A stretch of DNA of 64,000 nucleotides from Trogon surrucura (taxonomy: Eukaryota > Chordata > Aves > Trogoniformes > Trogonidae). Within the stretch, counting starts at the first letter, position 1, and each line of letters starts with the position of its first letter. The notes beneath the pieces were generated by a model, which was not told the DNA's origin, ran no database searches, and was given only the letters and a program-made list of their open reading frames with translations. Of this stretch, positions 58,901 to 64,000 are shown piece after piece. A program made the translations under genes and the position numbers. The stretch lies in the NCBI GenBank assembly GCA_020746105.1, contig CM036633.1, positions 9,098,501 through 9,162,500 on the forward strand, read 5' to 3'.

Positions 58901-61153
58901 CTGTGCTAACATATCACAGGGCACTTATTAATAAACCTGATAATAAACCTGACAGTCCGGGATGCTCAGCTCCTGCAGACCCCTCATGTCTAACAGAGCC
59001 ACAAATGCACATCTAATAACAGAGTTCTTAGTGCCATTCCAGTCCCAGACTCTGCGTGCACACAATACGTAGGGGATAGTAACACAACACATTTGAATAC
59101 AACTGTTCAAACATACACAAGATTAAGCCTTGTTGAGGATCCAGCTTATCTCATCAGAAGTCTAACAGCCAACAATTTCCAGGTAGGAGGAGCAGGGTAC
59201 ACAAGACAACTGACACTATTTCTTTGATTATAAAAAAAAAATTTTTTTTGCTCTGCTCAGTCTTATAAATATTTGTAAAGGTCAAAGAAATGAAAAACAG
59301 TTTTCTTATTAGAGAGGGCTCCCACTGGCATTTATAGTCTAAATTGCAAACAGAAATGAGAGAGACTACTCTTCAAGACAGTCACTCAATGTCACTTAAT
59401 TCAACAGAAACAACAGTCCTCACTTCTTTTGTGCACCATTTCTAAACTAAATTCATGATGTAAATTGATTGTCAGAAGCAAAAATAAATATAGCCCAGCA
59501 TTTCTGTGCAACAGGTTGTTATGAGATCAGACACCATCACCAAGTTTTTTGAGCAGAGATGCCTAAAGGTAGATATTTGAGCAGTTAAATAACCACACTA
59601 CTCTGCAAAAAGCTGAGTGTTCATTAGCTCCCACTAAAATCTGTTGTTAGATATAGCCAAAGTATGACTGTTTATTAGAAAATAGTTCTATCTAGTAAGA
59701 AAGCTCCAAGGAAACCCCCAGAAAAACTACTGCTCGTAATGAGCAAAGGTTGATTTAGCCATACAGAGAGGAATTCTAAGTCACAGACCGCAATTTAAAT
59801 GTTTGATGATGTTCCCCTTTAACGGAGCACAGAAAAGACTTCCCTCATCTTTGCATCTGTATACACCTAAGTGTGCACACACATACACAACATAAATTAC
59901 AGTCTTCTATGACTCCATATCTGGCTTTAGTACATTCTAGTTGAATCTTAACGTAAAGCTCAGTAACCAGGAGAACTAGCAGCCACATTAACCTACCAGA
60001 GTGAAGAAAAATGGGGAAGGAAACAAACTTCCTTGTCCAGACCAAGAGCTCATGTTTTGTTTTCCTATTTGAGTCCTTGTACTGCCGGCAGCTCTATGAT
60101 TAACTATTATACTGACCAGATTAGCCTGACTATATCTCTCTTCTGTGGCCAAAGCAGACCTTTCTTCCCCCCTCAGTTTTCCATGAAGACCCAGTTAAAC
60201 CACACATAACTGATACGAAAACCTCAGCACTAACACCCTTGCTCTCCTCTATGCTCTTAATGGGAAAACAATTGACTACTCTGTACTCATTCAGTTATTT
60301 GCATGGAACAATCTTAAATCCTACCAATCTGACTAATGAAGGAGGATGTCAAATGCAATTGCAGGAAACATTTCTGAGGGACAACATCCCAGGTTGTCAA
60401 AGGTCTGATTCCCATTCAAACTAGCCTCCCTTTATGTCATTTTGGCAGCACTGGACTTGATGTGACTGTGAATTAGACCATCATTTAAGACAAAACCAGA
60501 ACGTGCAGCTGACTCTATGACGATGAGCAACCTGGCACACTCTCACTTTTGATTGATTCAGTCTATCAAAACTAAATTTTTAATTTCCCAAGCTACAGGC
60601 TCTTCTCTGTAACTACAGGGGAAGTGTGGGGTAATTACAATTTCTAAAGACAACTGTGCAGTTGTTGGTGTAACACTCTGTGTTTTTCAATAAAATCGTA
60701 CCACACCTATGCTACATTAAATGAAATCAGCACTGCTTTAAATGTCTTCCAAAAATCACAAGAAATACAAAGGATCCTCAAGAACTGCCAGTTCACCACT
60801 CCTAGGGCTAACAAAGAACTTTCTTCCCCTTTATGCTGCCAAATAACATTTTCAACAAATGAACAATAACAGAAAGCGTAAGATTTTAAGTTCAAAGAGT
60901 CAGAATACGTTTAATTATGTTGCAATATTCTTGGATGTGCTCGGACTTGATGATCTTAAAGGCCTCAACCAACTGAAGAGATTCTGTGATTCTCTAGATA
61001 ACGTTTATTATTTACTTTTACATGGAACTGAAAATTTAAGCTCCTTGTCAAAGACAGCGGTATCTTAATTTTCTTACCTGTGCAATAAGCCAATCCACAA
61101 GTTTACTCGCAGGGATTACTGATTTGTAGGTCTTCAGGTGGTAGTCACGGTCT
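19898..61153 (-). CDS. PREX1: PREX1 (P-Rex1), 27 exons, 5' part beyond window
   Basis: P-Rex1 is a Rac guanine-nucleotide exchange factor at the plasma membrane, activated together by PIP3 and G-protein beta-gamma, and important in neutrophil and neuronal motility. The window encodes the part C-terminal to the DH-PH module and first DEP domain. In order it holds DEP2 (exons at 61153-54097), PDZ1 (48100-44554), PDZ2 (43651 to about 41764) and the inositol-polyphosphate-4-phosphatase-like half (about 41593-19898). The 27 exons sum to 3,436 nt and stay in one frame, giving 1,144 complete residues; adding about 515 upstream residues would give the 1,659 I recall for human. PREX1 rather than PREX2 is chosen because many segments match P-Rex1 ([37 protein letters not shown] end). 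Every intron seen is GT-AG. No stop, frameshift or missing exon was found. If human exon structure holds, these are the last 27 of 40. Confidence 0.96.
19941..22125 (-). other. PREX1: PREX1 final intron
   Basis: A 2.2-kb intron with donor GTAGGT at 22125 and acceptor CAAAG at 19941. It includes a poly-A tract near 21094 and a T-run near 22013. I recognise no gene or repeat in it. Confidence 0.85.
22126..22193 (-). CDS. PREX1: PREX1 penultimate exon
   Basis: 68 nt after the acceptor [25 protein letters not shown] then CAP and the first two bases of an Arg codon. It closely follows the human GPRVEILAKNLRVKDQMPQ. Phase 0 in, phase 2 out. Confidence 0.96.
22742..22844 (-). CDS. PREX1: PREX1 exon: STLSVSLEQ ... 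MRKQ (phosphatase-like domain end)
   Basis: 103 nt. The first base completes the Arg of the C-X5-R motif begun in the previous exon, then [20 protein letters not shown] and [11 protein letters not shown], essentially identical to human. STLSVSLEQ parallels the segment after the active-site loop in INPP4 phosphatases. The acceptor is a tandem CAGAAG. The donor is CAA|GTACGT. Confidence 0.97.
23325..23370 (+). repeat. 23-base direct duplication in PREX1 intron
   Basis: TACTAATCATTAACAAAAGTATT is followed directly by a second copy with one change (AACAG for AACAA). A local tandem duplication. Confidence 0.75.
23534..23721 (-). CDS. PREX1: PREX1 exon with C-X5-R motif ([11 protein letters not shown] ... 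CGTGMQ)
   Basis: 188 nt, phase 0 in, phase 2 out. It starts [18 protein letters not shown], passes through a less conserved Ser-rich linker ([13 protein letters not shown]), and ends [23 protein letters not shown] plus two bases of Arg. The Cys codon is at 23553-23551. CGTGMQR has the C-X5-R spacing of INPP4-type phosphatase active sites, although P-Rex proteins are not known to be active phosphatases. Confidence 0.97.
24469..24535 (-). CDS. PREX1: PREX1 exon: [12 protein letters not shown]...KIDQ
   Basis: 67 nt. One base completes an Arg, then [20 protein letters not shown] and DQ. Phase 2 in, phase 0 out. Donor CAG|GTATTG, acceptor TTGCAG. Confidence 0.96.
24953..25067 (-). CDS. PREX1: PREX1 exon: linker and [12 protein letters not shown]
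   Basis: 115 nt. The first half ([20 protein letters not shown]) is poorly conserved, the second ([17 protein letters not shown]) almost identical to human. Acceptor CTTCTTCAG, donor AG|GTACTT. Phase 1 in, 2 out. Confidence 0.95.
25703..25846 (-). CDS. PREX1: PREX1 exon: [12 protein letters not shown] ... LFTK
   Basis: 144 nt encoding [20 protein letters not shown] then [27 protein letters not shown]. It keeps the P-Rex-specific FYHIEGSRQ and DSYxFSKLPSR segments. Acceptor TTTCTCCAG, donor AAAAG|GTGCCT, a weaker donor than its neighbours. A misleading open frame lies on the opposite strand. Confidence 0.96.
26425..26541 (-). repeat. Avian-type CR1 LINE 3' end
   Basis: The plus strand reads TCATAGAATCACAGAAATAT, then AAGGTTGGAAAGGACCTTAA and GATCATCAAGTCCAACC, the reverse complement of a CR1 3' terminus with its ATTCTATGA tail. 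The element therefore lies on the minus strand. It is 5'-truncated, as most CR1 copies are, and sits in a PREX1 intron just downstream of the 26611-26710 exon. Confidence 0.9.
26611..26710 (-). CDS. PREX1: PREX1 exon: [14 protein letters not shown] ... DETLVA
   Basis: 100 nt, phase 0 in, 1 out: [20 protein letters not shown] then [13 protein letters not shown]. Strong donor A|GTGAGT. The acceptor is CTACAG followed by AAG, so a tandem acceptor dropping the first Lys is possible. Confidence 0.96.
27723..27940 (-). CDS. PREX1: PREX1 exon: [13 protein letters not shown] ... LLSPGV
   Basis: 218 nt, among the best conserved pieces of the C-terminal half: [60 protein letters not shown] and [12 protein letters not shown]. 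The [20 protein letters not shown] run separates P-Rex1 from P-Rex2. Acceptor CTCTGGCAG, donor GTG|GTAAGA. Confidence 0.98.
27941..29738 (-). other. PREX1: PREX1 intron with unexplained coding-like frame
   Basis: A 1.8-kb intron. Its middle (about 28500-29010) is GC-richer than the other introns and contains an open, leucine-rich minus-strand frame at 28714-28935, described in the findings. The rest shows nothing recognisable. Confidence 0.8.
28714..28935 (-). pseudogene. Unrecognised leucine-rich reading frame, possible decayed gene or exon
   Basis: The frame reads (in part) [39 protein letters not shown] and [14 protein letters not shown], then a stop at 28714. It looks like alpha-helical, HEAT-like protein rather than random intron. 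A second reading ([20 protein letters not shown]) precedes it in another frame after an acceptor-like CAGCTCCTGGCAG, which would suggest a frameshifted remnant. I do not recognise the family. It is not part of P-Rex1 as I know it and could be chance. Confidence 0.25.
29739..29780 (-). CDS. PREX1: PREX1 microexon-sized exon: [13 protein letters not shown]
   Basis: Only 42 nt. It completes an Asp codon (G|AT), encodes [13 protein letters not shown] and ends with one base of the next Asp codon. Identical to the human peptide. Acceptor GTTTTAG, donor ACAG|GTAAGG. Confidence 0.95.
30468..30596 (-). CDS. PREX1: PREX1 exon: [11 protein letters not shown] ... [10 protein letters not shown] ... HVE
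   Basis: 129 nt. The second half, [20 protein letters not shown] and QKHVE, matches P-Rex1 clearly, while the RCRNNIQA part before it has drifted. Acceptor TTCTAG is preceded by a long T-run. Donor G|GTCTGT is atypical at +3 but the frame fits both sides. Confidence 0.93.
30597..32300 (-). other. PREX1: PREX1 intron
   Basis: 1.7-kb intron starting at GTAAAG (32300) and ending at the poly-pyrimidine tract beside 30597. No gene or interspersed repeat recognised. Confidence 0.85.
32301..32391 (-). CDS. PREX1: PREX1 exon: [12 protein letters not shown] ... HSLQ
   Basis: 91 nt, phase 0 in, 1 out: [20 protein letters not shown] then [10 protein letters not shown]. Close to human. Donor AAG|GTAAAG, acceptor GATTGTAG. 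Confidence 0.96.
33011..33093 (-). CDS. PREX1: PREX1 exon: [10 protein letters not shown] ... LEHLFNQ
   Basis: 83 nt encoding [20 protein letters not shown] then LEHLFNQ, matching the human [20 protein letters not shown] segment. Acceptor TATTAG, donor CAG|GTATGT. Confidence 0.97.
33441..33529 (-). CDS. PREX1: PREX1 exon: Ser-rich [20 protein letters not shown]
   Basis: 89 nt encoding [20 protein letters not shown] then YLGSDEMGS. It continues the serine-rich segment begun in the previous exon. In mammalian P-Rex1 this neighbourhood carries regulatory phosphoserines, so kinase or phosphatase control is likely conserved. Acceptor TTCTAG, donor CG|GTGAGT. Confidence 0.97.
33530..35853 (-). other. 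PREX1: PREX1 intron
   Basis: 2.3-kb AT-rich intron. Open frames such as 34332-34691 plus are not supported by any family resemblance. No repeat recognised. Confidence 0.85.
35854..36060 (-). CDS. PREX1: PREX1 exon: LLSTITEPT ... GIKKVCFKV ... SYRDSY
   Basis: 207 nt. It reads [20 protein letters not shown], an acidic/Ser-rich linker, then [20 protein letters not shown] and [14 protein letters not shown] (35930-35919) fits the [K/R]-V-x-F pattern of PP1 docking sites, and mammalian P-Rex1 is known to be regulated by PP1-alpha. That this exact site is used is my inference. Confidence 0.97.
37088..37346 (-). CDS. PREX1: PREX1 exon: [20 protein letters not shown] ... YVIQIN
   Basis: 259 nt, the longest PREX1 exon here: [20 protein letters not shown], a variable linker, [20 protein letters not shown] and [20 protein letters not shown]. 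Acceptor is the tandem CAGTAG; the human-like frame (EQ-G-TLNP) uses the TAG. Donor AA|GTGAGT. Confidence 0.96.
38407..38617 (-). CDS. PREX1: PREX1 exon: [11 protein letters not shown] ... [18 protein letters not shown]
   Basis: 211 nt: [20 protein letters not shown], then [20 protein letters not shown] and [20 protein letters not shown]. Near-identical to human in the [17 protein letters not shown] part. An internal AAAG|GTGAGC at 38594/38593 is a strong cryptic donor, but using it would shift the frame. Confidence 0.97.
39179..39340 (-). CDS. PREX1: PREX1 exon: [13 protein letters not shown] ... LTNYQE
   Basis: 162 nt, phase 0 at both ends: [40 protein letters not shown] and [14 protein letters not shown]. 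Because it is symmetrical, skipping it would keep the frame. Acceptor TTGTTTAG, donor GAG|GTACAA. Confidence 0.97.
40100..40287 (-). CDS. PREX1: PREX1 exon: [17 protein letters not shown] ... NLTAK
   Basis: 188 nt. A short variable lead ([18 protein letters not shown]) is followed by [40 protein letters not shown] and LTAK, the start of the conserved phosphatase-like region. Donor AAG|GTACCG, acceptor GGTTCCAG. Confidence 0.96.
41593..41764 (-). CDS. PREX1: PREX1 exon: [16 protein letters not shown] ... linker
   Basis: 172 nt. [20 protein letters not shown] closes the PDZ2 region; the rest is a poorly conserved polar linker ([18 protein letters not shown]) to the C-terminal half. The acceptor CTTGAAAG has a weak pyrimidine tract. 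Donor CAG|GTAAAG. Confidence 0.94.
41861..41960 (-). repeat. CR1 LINE 3' fragment
   Basis: The plus strand reads GGGGTTGGAAGGGACCTCGG, GAGATCATTGAGTCCAACCC and CCCTGCCAGAGCAGGACCAC, the reverse complement of a CR1 3' region. It lies within about 100 bases of the acceptor side of the 41593-41764 exon. The terminal ATTCTATGA repeats are missing. Confidence 0.88.
42295..42431 (-). CDS. PREX1: PREX1 exon: PDZ2 second part ([19 protein letters not shown])
   Basis: 137 nt: [20 protein letters not shown] then [20 protein letters not shown] and QQEAL. The GL[11 protein letters not shown] stretch is the typical central strand and turn of a PDZ fold. Acceptor TTTTTCAG, donor CTG|GTATGA. Confidence 0.97.
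43566..43651 (-). CDS. PREX1: PREX1 exon: PDZ2 start ([20 protein letters not shown])
   Basis: 86 nt: [20 protein letters not shown] then PYVHAVGR. It carries the first PDZ2 strand and ligand-binding loop region. Acceptor ACCTGCAG, donor AGAG|GTAAGC. Confidence 0.97.
44554..44702 (-). CDS. PREX1: PREX1 exon: PDZ1 second part ([20 protein letters not shown])
   Basis: 149 nt: [40 protein letters not shown] and RLLVAIKSK plus two bases of Glu. AGLQ[11 protein letters not shown] is the PDZ central turn. Acceptor TTTGCAG, donor AGA|GTAAGT. Confidence 0.98.
44703..48007 (-). other. PREX1: PREX1 intron splitting PDZ1
   Basis: 3.3-kb intron. A GC-richer stretch near 45820-46000 gives open frames on the plus strand without recognisable similarity. 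No mobile element recognised. Confidence 0.85.
48008..48100 (-). CDS. PREX1: PREX1 exon: PDZ1 first part ([20 protein letters not shown])
   Basis: 93 nt, phase 0 both ends: [20 protein letters not shown] then [22 protein letters not shown] with VKSV-x-RGS-AE forms the first strands and ligand-binding loop of PDZ1. Acceptor TTTTTAAG, donor GAG|GTAAGA. Confidence 0.98.
48101..54096 (-). other. PREX1: PREX1 6-kb intron
   Basis: The longest intron here between located exons. It holds an old CR1 remnant (about 48210-48620) and a G-rich tract near 50024-50053 (three or more long G runs). Otherwise it is unique AT-rich sequence; open frames of 60-108 codons have no family resemblance. Confidence 0.85.
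48210..48620 (-). repeat. Old, diverged CR1 LINE fragment
   Basis: In plus orientation: GGCTGAAAGGAACTAATAAG, TCTGATCTCCTACATAACAT, then TGTTCCAATGATAATCAACT and TTAACTTCTAGCCCTTCATT. This order matches the reverse complement of old amniote CR1 3' sequence. Highly diverged; ends are approximate. Confidence 0.6.
54097..54239 (-). CDS. PREX1: PREX1 exon: DEP2 end and PDZ linker ([20 protein letters not shown])
   Basis: 143 nt: [57 protein letters not shown] is the last DEP strand; [12 protein letters not shown] leads into PDZ1. Acceptor GTTTCCAG, donor CTG|GTAAGA. Confidence 0.98.
55571..55643 (-). CDS. PREX1: PREX1 exon: DEP2 middle ([20 protein letters not shown])
   Basis: 73 nt: [20 protein letters not shown] then FMHH plus one base. 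The residues match human exactly. Acceptor TTTCTAG, donor CATG|GTAATG. Confidence 0.98.
57631..57697 (+). repeat. Compound (ATT/ACT)n-(GTT)n microsatellite
   Basis: ATT repeats pass into ACTATT/ACC units and then into five GTT-type units. Likely length-variable. Confidence 0.85.
57986..58026 (+). repeat. (GGGT)n-(GGAT)n microsatellite
   Basis: GGGT units (three) run through a CGT interruption into five or so GGAT units. Simple repeat in a PREX1 intron. Confidence 0.85.
60931..60995 (+). repeat. CR1 LINE 3' tail, plus orientation
   Basis: TTGGATGTGCTCGGACTTGA, TGATCTTAAAGGCCTCAACC, AACTGAAGAGATTCTGTGAT and TCT follow the CR1 3' end in sense direction, ending at a degenerate ATTCTGTGATTCT tail. 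Opposite in orientation to the other recognisable CR1 copies. Confidence 0.85.
61078..61153 (-). CDS. PREX1: PREX1 exon: DEP2 start ([20 protein letters not shown])
   Basis: 76 nt, the most upstream PREX1 exon in the window. One base completes a Lys codon, then [20 protein letters not shown] and [24 protein letters not shown] is the DEP signature (basic surface before the SKLVDWL helix). Acceptor AATTAG, donor CAG|GTAAGA. Confidence 0.98.
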
Positions 61154-64000
61154 CTAATTAAGAAAGAGAATTCCAAGAAAATCAGGAAAAAAAGGTAAAC
61201 ATTTCTTTTACACTCTAAACCCATATATACTATTGTGACCTACTACTATTGAGGAAAGAAGAAGAATTATAGATGGGGGGGAATAAATGAGACTCCCAGT
61301 CACAAACAAGTAAGACAAAGAATAAGAAGCAGACATCCCTTTTGTCTAGAAGAAATGAATAGTTTTTAAACTTTTCTAACAACTTGAATTGGGAAGATAT
61401 TTCAGGCCAATACAGAGCAGTGTTATTTCAAATTTCTCTAGATGTTGTTTCAATCCATCTTCAGTGAGCTCATATTCCTGCCAGAGGCAATCAGGACATT
61501 CTTTTCACAGATGCACTGAGCTGCTGCTTTACCTCAGGTTAGAATATTGCCACCATCAGTTCTGCTGAAAATCACATTCTTCTGGTTGGAAATAACGGCT
61601 TCCATCCTAAATCCATGCACGTCCAGTTTCCATTCATTGGATCAGTGCCAGCTCCATATATAAGCTTAAATAGTTCTTCTCTAGTGTTAACCCATCCATA
61701 GACACTGACCCCACACACTCCCTCTGTGCCCCTTTTCTATTAGGCTCACTGAGTCAAGCACCTTTTAGCCTACTCCGTCAAGACAGATTTTCCTGATTCT
61801 CTGTATCTGTCTGGATTTTACTTCCTTCAGCAAAATAGCAGAGTAGCCAGATACAAACGCAGTACACAGTGTTCTTTCATGGAATTAAATAATTTCATCT
61901 ATTGTAAATGAAAGAAAAAAAAAGCGCGTTGTATTTAGGTCTTGCAACACAACTTGCACCATCTCACACACAGCCCTAGTAGAGAGCAGCACTGCTCCTG
62001 AAATAAGGAAAAACAACTCTATTGTAATTTGCTGCTTTTTTTGCAGTTTTCTTCCATTCCTCTTCTCAGAACCATGGAGCTAATTGATGTTTTTAGTCTT
62101 TCATAAAATACTTCTAAAGATTTTTGATACAAATATAAGAGGACTATGTGGCTCAGGACATTGGGCTCTAACACCTTTCACCTCCAGGTCACTGGATTTA
62201 ACCCAGCTCATAAAAGAATGAAAAGCTCCTTCCATTTTAAGGCTGTTTACTGGCCTGTGTGAAATAAGCTTTGTGGTCTTGATCCAGTTCCTAGTTCCAC
62301 ATCACAAAAGCCATTACCACAATTAATTTGCATTAATTGGCTCCCTCTTGTTGAGAGTCTCAGTGGAGAGGCCAAATGTTGAATGGGCTATGAAGAATTA
62401 ATTCCTCTCTCACCCTTGGAGGTGGTCCTTCTATTTCAAGCTGGAGGTCCACTGGCATGACTGCGGAAGGAAACTTTCACAGCCACTGTGACTGTTTTGC
62501 AGTCCGGCTGTATCTATACGGCAGCTCAAGAGAAGACTTTATTCTTCAGTTCTCCCAGATCAACCTCTCTCACTAGCATCTCACTACCTGATATTTCCTT
62601 TCTTTCTAAAAATCTAACATTAAACCACCATCTCAAATTCATCCTACTCGTGTTCCTTTTACTGATCATCTACAAACACGAATATGTTGTGACCGGCTTT
62701 TATAAATAAATGCAGCAGACACGCCTGTGTGTTTGCAGAATGCAAGGGTGTGAGAAATTAGAAAGGGAAGTAGGACTTTCAGAACTTGGGAGAAAAAAAA
62801 AACAACCAAACAAAAAAAACATGACAGCATTTCCAGAAATATGTGTCCTAAGAACAAAAGCTTTCCTCGGAGTGCTTACACACATTTTTTGACTTGCCTT
62901 CCAGTAATCTGCTAAACCCAGCACAAAGCTGTGGGAGTTGTCTGGGCAGTTTTTCCCTCTCACACTCTTATCTTGAGAAAATGTGCTTTTGAAATGTCAG
63001 AACAATAAAGGAAAGCATTAAAATATTGAGTACTAACGAGTAGGGGTTTCCAGATTGTGAGAAGCAACTCCCAGCATTTTCATACAGATGCTGACACAGA
63101 CCTAGACTTTTGAATGAGTTGGTATCAGGATCTTGGTCCAAGGTCCAGTCCTTCACCGCTTGTAGTTAAACGCTTGTCAAGGATGAGTACTTCAACATTA
63201 GACGATTGACCTTTCCCCCCATTTTAATCCAGCCTGAACAGGAGTAGAGCATGAATCATCGAATGCTATCCCAAATCATGAGCTGAGTATTCAAGTACAG
63301 ATGTGGGAACCATTGATATCTTGTCAGAACCTTGCTGCCTCATGGAAACTAGAGGAATACAATATTCTTCACAGGGTCTAGTCCACCTATGCATGGAAGT
63401 ATTGTCCATCACAGGTGTAAGTGGGAAAAAGTTCTTCCGGCCTCACAACTTCCCTGAATTAGACCAGAGGCATCATCAGAACCTTCTCTACTACATCTAC
63501 GATTTTTCAAAATGTTTAACCTTTTATACATCTACCCCCAAAGTAGCATGCTTTATTTCCAGTGGGGTATTTCCACTGATGTCCTCAAAGCACATCAGTG
63601 TCAGAGTTTACTTAAAGAAAATTATAAAGGCAAAGGCTACATGGAAAACTCCCAAGCTTACAGGGAAGACAACTAAGCAAAATTACGTCCCACAGCTGTC
63701 AGCAAAATAACTGATTTTTGAACTTCAGGATTCCTCCAGATCCTCTTGGCACACGCACCTGCTCATCCAAGCAATTTTGCTGATTTTCTACAAGGAAGGC
63801 TGCACCAGGAAAGCAGGCATCACCAACCTCGCTAGCGTGATTGCAGGGATCAGCAGTCTGAAGGTGCCAGATAGAGCAGTGATCCAAAGGCACAGCAGAA
63901 AGGAATAGGCTTTGCACAACTACCTTGACCAAAAGTTAGCTCCTTTAGGCTAATATCAGGTTTGTCAGAGGCAAAAAGGCATGATAAGAAGACTTGAAAG
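61154..64000 (-). other. PREX1: PREX1 intron upstream of DEP2 (partial)
   Basis: I searched the minus strand for the preceding exon (VRLYCRLHSLYTPVIK-like, end of DEP1) and did not find it, so this is taken as intron. The 135-codon plus-strand frame at 63303-63710 has no family resemblance. No repeat recognised. Confidence 0.75.

Larger units (their letters stand above)
55644..61077 (-). other. PREX1: PREX1 intron inside DEP2
   Basis: 5.4-kb intron holding a compound microsatellite (57631-57697), a TGGA-type repeat (57986-58026) and a plus-strand CR1 tail (about 60931-60995) just downstream of the 61078 donor. No other gene recognised. Confidence 0.85.

Noticed and set aside
63303-63710. 135-codon plus-strand open frame
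   Set aside because: Composition and sequence look random, with no recognisable motif or splice context.
1-64000. CRISPR arrays, bacterial operons, prophage, toxin-antitoxin or retroviral genes
   Set aside because: No regularly spaced repeats, no ribosome binding sites with compact gene layout and no viral gene signatures were seen. The sequence is vertebrate nuclear DNA with spliced genes.
1-64000. tRNA and other classical small RNA genes
   Set aside because: I scanned for tRNA B-box words with matching acceptor stems and found none that fold convincingly; a program such as tRNAscan-SE would be decisive.

Overview
The window looks like a nuclear chromosome segment from a bird (another sauropsid is possible). 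It carries 3' fragments of CR1 LINEs, both young and very old, a short dense CpG-island promoter, and compact GT-AG introns. Exons were found by translating both strands and checking splice-site phase by hand. No bacterial, viral, plasmid or CRISPR structure was seen.

Two genes are supported, both on the minus strand and in tandem. At the left, a CpG island (about 4700-5650) holds the promoter and first coding exon of ARFGEF2 (BIG2, a brefeldin A-inhibited ARF guanine-nucleotide exchange factor). Its first intron runs off the left edge. At the right, 27 consecutive exons of PREX1 (P-Rex1, a Rac exchange factor activated by PIP3 and Gbeta-gamma) run from 61153 down to a stop codon at 19898. 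They encode the second half of the second DEP region onward: two PDZ domains and the long inositol-polyphosphate-4-phosphatase-like C-terminal half. All 27 junctions keep one open frame of 1,144 complete residues. The DH, PH and first DEP exons must lie beyond the right edge. A poly(A) signal with a GU-rich downstream element at about 18455-18477 fits the 3' end.

Layout: 1-4940 ARFGEF2 intron 1; 4941-5079 ARFGEF2 coding exon 1; 5080-5480 its 5' UTR and promoter; about 5650-18455 intergenic DNA with one exon-like block and simple repeats; 18455-19897 PREX1 3' UTR; 19898-61153 PREX1 exons and introns; 61154-64000 a further PREX1 intron.

The two proteins are both guanine-nucleotide exchange factors but act in different places (BIG2 at the trans-Golgi/endosome on class I ARFs, P-Rex1 at the plasma membrane on Rac). 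Nothing in the sequence says they are co-regulated. The points most worth checking are the head-to-tail gene order (divergent in human as I recall it), a conserved C-X5-R motif in P-Rex1 whose arginine codon is split by an intron with a tandem CAGAAG acceptor, a CAGTAG tandem acceptor elsewhere in PREX1, and an unrecognised leucine-rich reading frame inside a PREX1 intron. I found no convincing novel system.
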